Part shown: piece by piece, positions 29,853-38,804 of the stretch | Layout: every line of letters begins with the position of its first letter | How positions within the stretch are numbered: the first letter of the stretch is position 1 | Source of the DNA: CAKSHC01 sp045631845 | Lineage (GTDB): Bacteria; Bacillota; Clostridia; Oscillospirales; UMGS1783 | Length of the DNA: 52,845 nt | NCBI GenBank assembly: GCA_045631845.1 | Contig: JAZQVM010000033.1 | Location: 1 to 52,845, forward strand | Direction of reading: 5' to 3' | Program-made: the position numbers and the translations under genes | The notes under the pieces: model-generated | Database searches by the model: none | What the model saw: the letters and a program-made list of their open reading frames with translations, nothing else | What the model was told of the DNA's origin: nothing

Positions 29853-31681
29853 TTCGTATTTCTCCCTCCCTTAAAACAGCCGTAGCCGAAATAGTCACAC
29901 CGCAGGCAGCGAGAGGATTCTACCGCCGCTTCCTGATCGGTCATTTCACATTCAATGCAAACAAAATCGTTCTTACGATCGTTCGCTTCCCGCTCAAGCA
30001 GATTGACACGGCCGTGCGCCTGCTTGTTGGTAAGCTTGGGCGCGGGAATCTCCACATCGGCACCAATTTCATGATGGAAACCGAGATACTCGTCAATATT
30101 CGCCGCCGCTACCTTGCCGGCCGCAATGGCCTTGATGGCGGTAGCCGGACCGGTGGCACAGTCGCCACCCGAGAAGATGCCGTCCTGCTCGGGCAGGGAA
30201 GCATCATCCTTGGTTATGATATTGCCCCACTTGGTGGCAATGTTCATCTCTTCATAGCCGATATCTTCTACGCCCTGACCAATGGCCAGCACGATGATAT
30301 CCGCCTCGATCCGCTTCTCGGGCAGATCGGCTTTCATCGGACGGGGACGGTAGGCGCGGTCAACCGGCCCGATGATCTGCGGCTGAGTCCAAAGAGCCAC
30401 CGCCTTGCCGTTCTCATCCGCTTCGATGCGAACGGGGGCTTGCAGTTGCAGGATCTCAGCACCCTCGGCCAGCGCACCCTCGACTTCTTCGGGCAACGCC
30501 GTCATATCCTCTTGACGGCGGCGGTATACGCAGGTCACCTTCTTGGCGCCTAAGCGCACCGAGGTGCGGGTTACGTCCATGGCCACGTTGCCGCCACCGA
30601 TGATGACGACATTCTTGCCCGCAAAATCGGGCATCTCGCCATCGCCGATGCGACCGAGCATCTCTACGGCCGACATAACGCCAAGGCTATCCTCGCCGTC
30701 CATGCCTGTCTTCTTATCGCCCTGAGCGCCGATGGCCAAGTACAGCACATCGTACTGCTCACGAAGTTGTTTAAGGGTAATATCCTTGCCGATATCCACA
30801 CCCGTATGTACCGTAATGCCCACCGACAGGATGTTGGCAATCTCCTCATCGATCTTCTCACGGGGGAAACGGTAAGAGGGAATACCGTAGCGGAGCATGC
30901 CGCCCAGTTTTTGGTGGCGCTCATACACCGTTACCGTGTGTCCCATCAAGGTCAGATAATAGGCCGCCGTCAAGCCGGCAGGACCGCCGCCAACCACCGC
31001 CACGCTCTTGCCGGTAGCGGGGGCGCAGGGCGGATTTTCCACGGTTCCTGCATTGTTAACGGCATATTTTTTCAGCCCGCGAATGTTCATCGGGCTATCC
31101 ATCATGGTGCGGCGGCAACGAGCCTCACAGGGATGCTCGCAAATATAAGCGCAGGCAATCGGCCACGGATTGTCTTTGCGGATGAGTTTCACCGCATCGG
31201 AAAGACGCCCCTCGGCAATCAGCCCGATATAACCGGGGATATCCACATGAGCCGGGCAGAGGGATACGCAAGGTACCGGCTCCTGCATCGAACCTAAACA
31301 ACGGTTGTGGCGAATGTGGGACAGATAATCGTCCTCAAAGGCCGTCACCCCATCCAGTACCAACTGTGCGGCATGAATACCGATGGCGCAGTCGGCCGTC
31401 AATACAATGGTGCGGGCGGTGGTGCGAATGCAGGACAAGGTCGATTCATCGGCCTGCCCGTCAAGCACCTGCGTCAGCAGGGCAGAAAGAGAACCCAGCC
31501 CGATACGGCAGGGGGTACATTTACCGCAGGATTGGGCGTGGCATAGGTTCAAAAATTGTAGCGCCATGTCCACCGGACAGATGCCGGGGGGATCGGCGGC
31601 GATGCGCCGCTGCATGGACTGATACAGATTGTCCACCAAAGCCTCGGATTGGCTGGGGGTGCGCAATTGGAGTCGGCTCAT
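29846..31681 (-). CDS. NuoF-tail/GltD-like FAD- and NAD(P)-binding oxidoreductase
   Basis: A 611-residue flavoprotein built from parts. Residues about 30-110 resemble the C-terminal 4Fe-4S domain of NuoF/HydB (SCGKCTPCRIGLGSL, then cysteines at TLSCIRT and TADCAIG). Residues 130-210 give the two-cluster GltD N-domain (CVSLCPAHVDIPG, CEHPCEARCRR). Then the FAD site (VAVVGGGPAGLTAAYYLTLM) and the NAD(P) site (VVIIGGGNVAMDVTRTSVRL) follow. A C-terminal pair of cysteine motifs (CIECEMTD, CLRCDYFGYGC) closes it. It lacks the FMN/NADH domain of full NuoF. In Clostridia this type sits before group A hydrogenases, as here, and likely carries electrons between NAD(P)H and HydA. AGAGAGG precedes the ATG. 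Confidence 0.88.
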   Translation of the reverse strand: MSRLQLRTPSQSEALVDNLYQSMQRRIAADPPGICPVDMALQFLNLCHAQSCGKCTPCRIGLGSLSALLTQVLDGQADESTLSCIRTTARTIVLTADCAIGIHAAQLVLDGVTAFEDDYLSHIRHNRCLGSMQEPVPCVSLCPAHVDIPGYIGLIAEGRLSDAVKLIRKDNPWPIACAYICEHPCEARCRRTMMDSPMNIRGLKKYAVNNAGTVENPPCAPATGKSVAVVGGGPAGLTAAYYLTLMGHTVTVYERHQKLGGMLRYGIPSYRFPREKIDEEIANILSVGITVHTGVDIGKDITLKQLREQYDVLYLAIGAQGDKKTGMDGEDSLGVMSAVEMLGRIGDGEMPDFAGKNVVIIGGGNVAMDVTRTSVRLGAKKVTCVYRRRQEDMTALPEEVEGALAEGAEILQLQAPVRIEADENGKAVALWTQPQIIGPVDRAYRPRPMKADLPEKRIEADIIVLAIGQGVEDIGYEEMNIATKWGNIITKDDASLPEQDGIFSGGDCATGPATAIKAIAAGKVAAANIDEYLGFHHEIGADVEIPAPKLTNKQAHGRVNLLEREANDRKNDFVCIECEMTDQEAAVESSRCLRCDYFGYGCFKGGRNTKW

Positions 31682-31714
31682 AGCAGTTCCTCTCTTATGG
31701 TGTGATTTGGATTC

Positions 31715-31743
31715 ATTATATCATAGAAAAGAGGATTATTCAA
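31715..31743 (-). promoter_or_regulatory. Sigma-A type promoter of the hydrogenase operon
   Basis: On the minus strand TTGAAT (31738-31743), 17 nt, TATAAT (31715-31720). The leader is about 30 bases. Confidence 0.65.
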
Positions 31744-31776
31744 TGTATCTAAGCGTTTTTTTTGTGCTAAACAAGA

Positions 31777-31810
31777 AAAAGCAACGAAATTGTCATATTC
31801 CGTTGCTTTT
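31777..31810. terminator. Terminator after the sugar kinase pseudogene
   Basis: 10-bp perfect stem (31777-31786 with 31801-31810), 14-nt loop, followed on the minus strand by TTTTTCTTG. Confidence 0.7.
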
Positions 31811-31815
31811 CTCTA

Positions 31816-33339
31816 TTATATTTTTTCGATGGCCGTTTTTTCTACCTCTAATAGATTGTGAAACTCTTTCATGTAGGCGGTAAATCCAGCCACATCCCTT
31901 TCGTCGGGGGCTACGGTCGAGCCCTGCACATGGGCAAAGACACGGGCGTTCAGATACTCTTCCAGTGATTCATTCTCCTGTTTTTGCATGGCATAGGCGG
32001 CCAGCAGAGCCATACCGTAGGGGCCGCCCTCACCGGCAGTCTGCATACAGGTAACGGGCGCTTGGCAGGCGGCCGCTAAGTATTTCTGGCCAACCAGCGG
32101 GGTCTTAAACAACCCGCCGTGTCCCGTGAGTGAATCAATGGCAACCCCCTCATCGGCCAAAATATCCATGCCGATCTTCAGGGTGGCCATGATCGAGTAA
32201 AGGGTGGCGCGCAGGAAATTGGCCAGCGTAAACTTGCTCTCGGGACGGCGCACCACCATCGGGCGGCCGGCGTTCACATGGGTCACGCTCTCTCCCGCCA
32301 AGTAGTTGCACACCAAAACATGGCCGCAATCGGCATCGCCCTCGAGGGATTTTTCGTACAGTTTCGGGTACAACTCCTCGTTTGGAGTCGCCCCAAAGAG
32401 GGTGGCCGTTTCGTTAAGCAGCGAGATCCATGCGTTGGAATCGTTGGTGCAGTTGGTACAATGCACCATGGCCACGGGCGCACCCGTGGGGGTGGTAACC
32501 AAGCAGATCTCGGGGTAAATCTTCTTTAAAGGACGCTCCAACACCACCATCGAGAAGATGGATGTGCCCGCCGACACATTACCCGTACGAGGGGCAACGG
32601 CGTTGGTGGCCGTCATGCCCGTGCCCGCATCGCCCTCGGGCGGCGCAAAGGGAATCCCGACGGGGAGCAGGTTACCCAGCATAGCCGCACCCGCTTCGGT
32701 GAGAGTGCCAGCCGGCTCACCCGCCACCAGCACCTGCGGCAACAGGTCAATGAGCGGCTTGTCCAGCCCCGACATGGCATCAAAGGCGGCCAGCATCGTC
32801 TTATCGTAGTCGTGGGTCGTGCTGTCAATGGGGAAGATGCCAGAAGCCTCGCCGATGCCAACGGCGTTAACGCCGGTGAGCTTATAATGCACATAGCCCG
32901 CCAGCGTGGTAATATGCGCCACACGGGGGATGTGATCTTCCTTATTAAGAATGGCTTGATACAGGTGGGTGGTGCTCCAACGCTGGGGCATATTAAAGCC
33001 AAAGGCCTTCGTTAATGCCTCGGCGGCCTGCGCCGTCATGGTGTTTTGCTAAGTGCGGAAAGGGGTGAGCAAATTCCAATCCTCATCAAAGGCCAGATAG
33101 CCGTGCATCATGCCCGAAACGCCCATGCCGCAGACGGAGTCCCGATCGGTCACTTCGGACAGAGCGGCTGTTAACCCCTCCCACACGTGGGAGAGAGGAT
33201 AGGTCCACACGCCGTTTTCCAAACGGGAAGCCCATTGATAAGACCCCGAAGAAAGGGGAGTATGGTCCTGACCGATGGTGACGGCTTTAATGCGGGTCGA
33301 GCCCAGTTCAATGCCTAAATAGGTGTTCATGGGCATCAC
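31816..33339 (-). pseudogene. FGGY-family carbohydrate kinase with in-frame amber codon
   Basis: A sugar kinase of about 507 codons (FGGY family) interrupted at 33049-33051 by TAG. Before the stop: TYLGIELGSTRIKAVTIGQD (first ATP-phosphate loop) and VCGMGVSGMMHGYLAFDEDW. After it, in the same frame: QNTMTAQAAEALTKAFGFNM, and later the ATPase-domain segments TGHGGLFKTPLVGQKYL and GEGGPYGMALLAAY. Kinases of this type usually have a 'FRTWRN/QN' motif here, so TGG (Trp) to TAG is the likely change. A 407-codon remainder could start at ATG 33039 but would lack the phosphate-binding loop and be inactive. The specific sugar (xylulose, ribulose or fuculose type) is not certain. It is near aldolase and AraC remnants. 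Confidence 0.85.
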
Positions 33340-33356
33340 CTCCGATTATATTGGAG

Positions 33357-33388
33357 AAAGCGGACTTGGGGAAGCAAGTCCGCTTTTT
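33357..33388. terminator. Terminator between aldolase remnant and kinase
   Basis: 12-bp perfect stem (33357-33368 with 33375-33386), then TTTTTT on the plus side. It terminates the minus-strand aldolase transcript ahead of the kinase. Confidence 0.75.
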
Positions 33389-33390
33389 TG

Positions 33391-33738
33391 TTATTTGTTA
33401 TAGTGCTTGTAGCCGGGGTGTTTGCCGGTTACCTTGTAGTAGTTCTCACGCAGATAGAACAGTTTATCGATCTGCGGCTTTTCGATCTCCTGTGCGCCGC
33501 CCAGCAGGTGCGCCGTCAGGCTGATCTTGGCAAACAGTTCCAGCGTTTCCATGCGGTAGTAGGCGGCGATCAGATCCGCACCCACCGTCAATGCACCGTG
33601 ATTCTGCAACAGAAATACATCATGTTCAGGCAGATAGGGAGTGATGGCCTCGGGCACCTCATCGGTAGAGGGAGTGCCATAAGGGGTCAGCGGAATCGAG
33701 CCGATGGCGCTGACCGTTTCGAGATTGAGGCGGATCAT
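33391..33738 (-). pseudogene. Class II aldolase/epimerase, C-terminal fragment
   Basis: Only about 115 codons remain of a class II aldolase (L-ribulose-5-phosphate 4-epimerase / L-fuculose-phosphate aldolase family, normally 200-230). The C-terminal half is clear: IGSIPLTPYGTPSTDEVPEA and HDVFLLQNHGALTVGADLIA, with the zinc-binding histidine in QNHGAL. The N-terminal zinc ligands (HAHP-type motif) and the phosphate-binding loop are missing. The frame continues upstream of ATG 33738 into unrelated residues. The breakpoint is the same region (about 33.72-33.79 kb) where the divergent AraC gene loses its start, so one deletion probably removed both 5' ends. Confidence 0.8.
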
Positions 33739-33788
33739 GGTGGTATCGGCAATGACAACCTTAACCGGTTCGACGTTGGAGTATCTGA

Positions 33789-34457
33789 GTTCTCCTCAAA
33801 CAGGGCGAGATCTGGGCGGTAGCCCCCGGCCGTCTGCACGGCGGTGAGCCGAAAAACTGCCATTACGAATGTATCGTTTTGGATCTGAATATACTCAAGC
33901 GTGGCTGTAAGGACGCCTTGGATCGGTATTTATCTCCCTTAATGGGCGGGCATGTGGCTTTAGCCAAGGCGCAGTTGGATGGGGAAGTGGCCGCCATCTG
34001 CCATCAACTGTTCGGTATCATGAAACAGGCGTCGCCCCGCTATGAACTGTTGGTGTATAGCCTGCTCTTTGGTCTGTTCTCGCAGATGTATGAGCAGGGC
34101 TTTATCGGGCAGGGCGAGAGTGCCGCGCGGGACACGCAGGCGCAAACGGTTATGACCTTGCTCGACTGGATCGAGGAGAACTATACCGAGCCCATCTCTT
34201 TGGAAGCCTTGGCCGACCGTGTGGGGCTGAGCCGAAAATATCTCTGCCGCATCTTCAAGGAATATACCGGCAAAACGGTGGTGGACTATATCAACGAACT
34301 TCGTATCGATAATGCCTGCTACGAAATGACGGTCAAGGGTATGTCGGTTACCCGTGCCGCCTACGATAGCGGATTTAACGATCTCAGTTACTTCTGTAAA
34401 GTGTTTAAGCATTACAAGGAGGTTACCCCTCGTACTTATAAAAAGATGGAGCCGTAA
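33789..34457 (+). pseudogene. AraC-family regulator lacking its N-terminus
   Basis: The frame is open from 33789 (just after an in-frame TGA) to 34457 and encodes the end of a cupin domain (GEIWAVAPGRLHGGEPKN) and the complete AraC DNA-binding domain: LEALADRVGLSRKYLCRIFK and AAYDSGFNDLSYFCKVFKHY, then EVTPRTYKKM. No usual start codon with a ribosome-binding site occurs; a TTG at 33879 would give 192 residues. About 80 residues of the sensing domain are lost. It may once have controlled the divergent sugar genes. The truncated protein could still bind DNA, but expression is doubtful because the promoter region is gone. Confidence 0.75.
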
Positions 34458-34473
34458 GGGCAAAAATGCCGCG

Positions 34474-34740
34474 TCATTTGTTTTTTACCGAGGCGATCAG
34501 TTCGTATTTGTGTTTGGTGGCCTCACCGCCACGCAAATGCCGTTGCGCCTTGTTGTAATCGAGTACTTTTTTTACCTGCGAGGCCAAAGCAACGCTGATT
34601 TTTGGCAACCGTTCGGTAATATCCTTATGTACCGTGCTTTTGGAAATGCCGTACCTTTTGGCGGCGGCCCGTACCGTCGCCCCGTTCTCGATTATGTAAT
34701 GGGCGAGTTCGATCGCCCTGTCCTCCGGCTGTCCTTTCAC
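34474..34740 (-). CDS. spoIIID: Sporulation transcriptional regulator SpoIIID
   Basis: SpoIIID is a small mother-cell DNA-binding protein that tunes sigma-E and sigma-K genes. The sequence matches the family closely: ATVRAAAKRYGISKSTVHKD is the helix-turn-helix, followed by ITERLPKI, VKKVLDYNKAQRHLRGGEAT and a basic tail. I choose GTG at 34740, six bases after a GGAGG box, giving 88 residues that line up with B. subtilis SpoIIID from its first residue. The ATG five codons upstream lies before the GGAGG box and is less likely. It is convergent with the AraC remnant (16 bases between stops). Confidence 0.92.
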   Translation of the reverse strand: MKGQPEDRAIELAHYIIENGATVRAAAKRYGISKSTVHKDITERLPKISVALASQVKKVLDYNKAQRHLRGGEATKHKYELIASVKNK

Positions 34741-34847
34741 TGTAAACCTCCCCATAAACGGGTTTTGTTACAGTTTATGCGGCACTTTTGCCGGATATGA
34801 TTGCTCATTTTTTCTCTGTTTTTCTTAAAAAGTGCAGGGAAAGGTGA

Positions 34848-34875
34848 TATAATTAAGCATAAATGATGCATTTAT
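34848..34875 (+). promoter_or_regulatory. Promoter -10 and dyad operator of the AraC gene at 34939
   Basis: TATAAT (34848-34853) is followed at 34859-34875 by the dyad ATAAATG-ATG-CATTTAT, which would cover the start point. A regulator binding here would block initiation. The -35 is poor, as is common for activated promoters. Confidence 0.5.
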
Positions 34876-34938
34876 TGGCATTTTGGAGCGAATAAACGGG
34901 TAAAATCGGCATAAAAGTTGCAAAAAAGAGGTGGTACC

Positions 34939-35757
34939 GTGGAAATTAAGCAAGAGGAACATAATATTAAAATGATTGCCCGTAAGGGTGTGTTTAAAAA
35001 AAAGAAATCATTGTTCCATTGGCATCACAATTTTGAGGTATGTCAGATACTGGAAGGCGAGATGGATGTATGTGTCAACGGTGTCATCATACATGCTAAG
35101 GAAGGCGACATTATTGCCATCGGCGAGAATGTGGTGCATCAGTTTCAGTCGGTGAATGAATCCGCCTATCTGCGTGTTATGCAGTTTTCGCTCAAGGTGT
35201 TGATGGAGTCGGGCATACCCATAAAGAAGTGTAAGGTTCATATTACGGCAGAGGAACAGGATGCGGTACCGGGATTGCGGGAACGCATAAATGATCTGCT
35301 GGATGTTATAGAGGAAGAAAAACGAACCGAACACGGTGAAAATAACTATTTTCAGCAAGCTATAGTTTCGGCGCTCTATTGTTTATTGACTCGTCACTTC
35401 CCCGAGGAGAGCCACGCAGATATTACGAAGGATCAGAAGGATTTTCTGCGGATTTTGGAATATATCAGCGATCATTTTGATGAGAATATTAATATAAATA
35501 TTCTAGCAGAACGCTTATTTATGTATCGAGGAACAATCAGCGCTCTCTTTATGAAGCATGCCAATATGAGTCCTAATGAATATATCTATTCGCTACGCAT
35601 TAAAAAGGCCAATGCCATGATGGCGCAGGGATGCAGCATTACCGAAGCGGCGCTGAGCAGTGGTTTCCAAAGTGTGCGAACCTTTAACAATACTTACAAG
35701 AAGATAACCGGCATTACACCAACCGAATACCGAAAGAAAAAGATGGAAAAGAAGTAA
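34939..35757 (+). CDS. AraC-family transcriptional regulator
   Basis: An intact 272-residue regulator: N-terminal cupin (WHHNFEVCQILEGEMDVCVN, then GDIIAIGENVVHQF) and C-terminal double helix-turn-helix (INILAERLFMYRGTISALFM and ITEAALSSGFQSVRTFNNTY, closing GITPTEYRKKKM). The start is GTG 34939, seven bases after AGAGGTGG; the frame reaches a TTG seven codons earlier. It converges on the TIM-barrel/oxidoreductase cluster and may have controlled it, from the same sugar pathway. Ligand unknown. Confidence 0.9.
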   Translation: MEIKQEEHNIKMIARKGVFKKKKSLFHWHHNFEVCQILEGEMDVCVNGVIIHAKEGDIIAIGENVVHQFQSVNESAYLRVMQFSLKVLMESGIPIKKCKVHITAEEQDAVPGLRERINDLLDVIEEEKRTEHGENNYFQQAIVSALYCLLTRHFPEESHADITKDQKDFLRILEYISDHFDENININILAERLFMYRGTISALFMKHANMSPNEYIYSLRIKKANAMMAQGCSITEAALSSGFQSVRTFNNTYKKITGITPTEYRKKKMEKK

Positions 35758-35760
35758 AAA

Positions 35761-35796
35761 AATTCCCTTGGGATTGCTCCCAAGGGAATTCTTTTA
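35761..35796. terminator. Bidirectional terminator after the AraC gene
   Basis: Perfect 13-bp stem (35761-35773 with 35778-35790, loop TTGC), A-run at left, CTTTTATTTTT at right. The stop of the converging pseudogene lies at 35794-35796. Confidence 0.9.
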
Positions 35797-36638
35797 TTTT
35801 TCCATAGATTGCATGGCTTCTTCAAACAAGTCGGCATCCTCTTTGAGCTGATCCTTGTACTTGTTGAAAACGCCGAGGCGATATCGTTCGGCTTGATCTT
35901 GGAGAATACTTCATGGTAAATGCCACGGATATTCTCCTTGAGCTTCTCCGGATTCTCCTCCATGAGTGCCTGACCGCCGGCGAAAATCTTAAAGGCGATG
36001 CAGGGTTTCTCAAGCTTGGAGATCACGTCCAGCATGATGGGGCGATCTTCAGGGAAGAACTTAATGTGAACCTTGGGCTTACCGCTCAGGAATCCGCTGG
36101 TTTCACCCTCACGGCCACGGCGGGCGTTCTGGAGGCAGGCCATGTAAAAGTCTACGCCCCATTCTTCCTTCTCGGCCTTCTCGATGACATCAGGACGGTG
36201 AGTACCCAAGCCTACGGGGATGCCCATGGAACGGTATTCTTTAATCTGAGCTAAGATTTCATCGCAACGATCGCTCTCATACTTAAAGTCGGTCATCGTG
36301 CCCTGATGGTAAATACCGATCGGCTCAATCTCCATCATTTCACGCATCGAAACGGCCTGATTCATCGGAACGTAGGGCTGGAAGATGAAGTTCATCTTGC
36401 CGCCGTCACGACGGTACTCACGCAGAATCTGCAGGGTAAAGGGATGGGCAACGGGGATCATGCAGTTGTAGCCCGCTTCCTCGATCTGGAACAGGGTTTC
36501 ATACCAGCGCTTGGAATCGTAATAAGCCGCCATCTCCTTGCCGGTAATGATGTGTTCGATATACGAGTGTCCCGTAAAGGGGTTATCGCCGACGATCAGT
36601 CGGGTAATGTCATGTCCTAAAAAATTTGCTGTTCTCAT
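35794..36638 (-). pseudogene. TIM-barrel sugar-metabolism protein with one-base frameshift
   Basis: About 280 codons of a TIM-barrel protein often found with Gfo/Idh oxidoreductases in Clostridia (MRTANFLGHDITRLIVGDNP, YESDRCDEILAQIKEYRSMG, KPCIAFKIFAGGQALMEENP). The family function is not established; annotation as a hypothetical or aldo-keto-like protein is usual. At about 35,875-35,880 one base is missing: the frame runs on as an extended nonsense tail (ASAFSTSTRIS ...), while the expected ending LGVFNKYKDQLKEDADLFEE AMQSMEK and a proper stop at 35794 stand in the other frame. The natural stop sits at the terminator, which supports frameshift as the error. Cotranscribed with the oxidoreductase 12 bases upstream. 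Confidence 0.8.
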
Positions 36639-36650
36639 AGGGATTCTCCT

Positions 36651-37725
36651 TTATTTTTCTGTATCATAGCGCACCGACCGTCCCTCAGACGCAGAACGGT
36701 AAATGCCCTCAATGATTTTCATCAGTTCAATCGCCTGCTCGCCTTGGCAGATGCAGGGGGTGCCGTTGACACAACAATCAACAAAATGATTGATCTGTTC
36801 TTCAAAGGCAACCGGCTCGGTGCCGATGACCGGCTTGGTCTCGGCCATGTGATCCTGAATGTTCGACAACAAGGTCAGATCGTTGCCTTCTAACTTGGCG
36901 CCGCCGTCCTTGCCCGTCAGCTCAAGGGTAACGCCTTTGGTGACGCTGTAACAGATGCTTCCGGCCTTAATGGTGATCACCGCGCCGTTATCCAAGGTGA
37001 CATAGCCGCTGGCCAGGCTTTCAATGTTACGCTCATAGCGATTGACATCCGACGAAACGTAGGTAGCGTTTATGCCCTTGATCTTGCCGGCCAGATCGTT
37101 ATTGATGGTGGTGGTAAAGCCGAGCACTTCCTTTACCTTGGGATAGCCCATCAGATACATCACTTGGTCGATCTGATGAATCGCTCCGTCGATCAGAATG
37201 CCGCCGCCCGACTTCTCCTTATCGGTAAACCAGCCGTGGAGAACGCTGTAGCGAACCAAACGCAGGATATCGGCATGATAAATGGGGCCCAAGTTGCCGG
37301 CATCAATGTAATCCTTCAAAAAGGTAGTGGGGGGGCATGAAGCGGCAGACAAAGGCATACATCAGCAGTTTGCCCGTTTCCTTTGCGACCTGTACGGCAC
37401 GCTCGGTTTCGGCCACCGTACGGGCGGGGGGCTTTTCGCACAACACGTGCTTACCTGCCTGCATGGCTTCAATAGCCAGATTGCTGTGGGTGAAGGTGGG
37501 GGTGACGATGCTGACCGCATCAATCTGCGGATCATCTAAAATCTTCTTATAGTCGGTATAATAGTTCTCGATGCCGAATTCTTCCGCCCGCTCTTTGGCC
37601 AATGCTTCATTCAGATCCGCAATGGCTACGACCTGCGCATACGGGTTCTTGGCGTAGGCGCTCAGGTGGCGTTTAGAAATGGTTCCTGCACCGATCAGTC
37701 CAATCCTGATCATGGGAATCGCCAC
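36651..37725 (-). pseudogene. Gfo/Idh/MocA oxidoreductase with frameshift at a C7 run
   Basis: A sugar or inositol dehydrogenase of about 355 codons. The N-terminal part has the Rossmann loop (IRIGLIGAGTISKRHLSAYA) and the family motif VLCEKPPARTVAETERAV (EKP). The C-terminal part, in another frame, has GGGILIDGAIHQIDQVMYLM (GG..D.G.H.ID, catalytic His) and the closing EQAIELMKIIEGIYRSASEG. The two halves meet at a run of seven C on the minus strand (G7 at 37329-37335); six would restore MPPTTFLKDYIDAG. Could be a pseudogene, a phase-variable tract or a base-calling error. Substrate unknown. Confidence 0.85.
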
Positions 37726-37804
37726 CGTGTGCTAATTTTACACATTCATTATATAGGATAATCCATGACAGTTTCAAGAAAATTTGTCGGCGGTTCTGGC
37801 ATGA

Positions 37805-38677
37805 ATGATGGCAGAATCGATTGCTGGCAAAGGTAGGGTGATATTGTCAATAAAAATGAGTGAATATACCGATTCCTTTGCCATGATGGGAATTCTGCAG
37901 AAGTTTGGTGAGGAGAACGTCTACGGTATGGCTGTTGCCGCCGGTAATGATGTGGTACTGCCCAACTTCCGCAACCCGATGCGCCAGTGCTTCGAGATGC
38001 TCAAGAAGAACTACGAGGACGGCATGATCAGCGAGGATCGCCTGAACGAAGCGGTGCGGCGTGTGCTGGCGGCGCAGGAGTTCGTGGCGCAGCAGGACGG
38101 GATCTGCCCGTTTAGTGAGGCGGATCGTCAGAAGTTGGAGAGCATTGCCGCCGATTGCATTACCGCGATTACCGACGGTGTGGATGCTGCCATCGAGAAG
38201 AAACCCACCTTCTTTGCCGTATTGACCGAGAACGGCTATGATCCTAACGATGATAACCACGAGATTCAGACGGGGCAGTGGTACGATCCCAACCGTGTGG
38301 CGCAGGCCATCAAACGGGAGTTTCCCAATGCTCGCATCGAGTTCATGCCCGAGTTTTCCAATCAGCGGGATCACAATCGGGTGCTGACAGCAGCTACCGA
38401 GTATGAGCAGGCCGTGTTCGTCACCTTCTGCACCACCACCTCGTACTTGGGTACCGACGGGCTGACCCGCCGTACCGAGTCGGTGATCGATGCGCTGTCC
38501 CGTTCGGGCAAGGTTGCCGCAATTGTACATTTCGGCAATCCCTTTGCATTGAAAAACCTTCCGCCGCAGAAGCGTCGCATCTATGGGTATATGATGGAAA
38601 GTTCGCAAGAGTATGCCATCGGGGTGCGTTCGGGAAAACGGCAGGCCAAAGGCCAATTACCTTTTGTAATTGAATAA
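37805..38677 (+). pseudogene. Glycoside hydrolase family 3, C-terminal fragment
   Basis: The 290-codon frame covers only the end of the GH3 catalytic domain (MMGILQKFGEENVYGMAVAA then GNDVVLPNFRNPMRQCFEML) and the second domain (VFVTFCTTTSYLGTDGLTRR, ALKNLPPQKRRIYGYMMESS). The N-terminal barrel with the catalytic Asp loop is absent, so about half of a typical 550-residue beta-N-acetylglucosaminidase-like enzyme is lost. No convincing ribosome-binding site precedes 37805. A deletion between it and the divergent oxidoreductase is likely. The 3' end is normal, with a terminator just beyond. Confidence 0.75.
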
Positions 38678-38685
38678 AATTATAG

Positions 38686-38714
38686 ACAGCATGGTGTAAG
38701 GCCATGCTGTTTTG
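38686..38714 (+). terminator. Terminator after the GH3 fragment
   Basis: 9-bp perfect stem ACAGCATGG/CCATGCTGT (38686-38694 with 38702-38710), then TTTTGTTGTT. Confidence 0.75.
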
Positions 38715-38754
38715 TTGTTGCGGTGATTTTTCTTGATATTTTTCGTTTTTCCTA

Positions 38755-38783
38755 TTGGAATTTTTATCAAAATGCGGTAAAAT
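38755..38783 (+). promoter_or_regulatory. Sigma-A type promoter of the gene at 38805
   Basis: TTGGAA (38755-38760), 17 nt, TAAAAT (38778-38783), 22 bases ahead of the start codon. Confidence 0.5.
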
Positions 38784-38804
38784 ACTATAAGAGGTGAATC
38801 GACG

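Noticed and set aside
33049..33051. TAG as a reassigned sense codon
   Set aside because: Only one kinase needs it; the neighbouring interruption (relQ) is TAA and other breaks are frameshifts or deletions, so decay or error is simpler.
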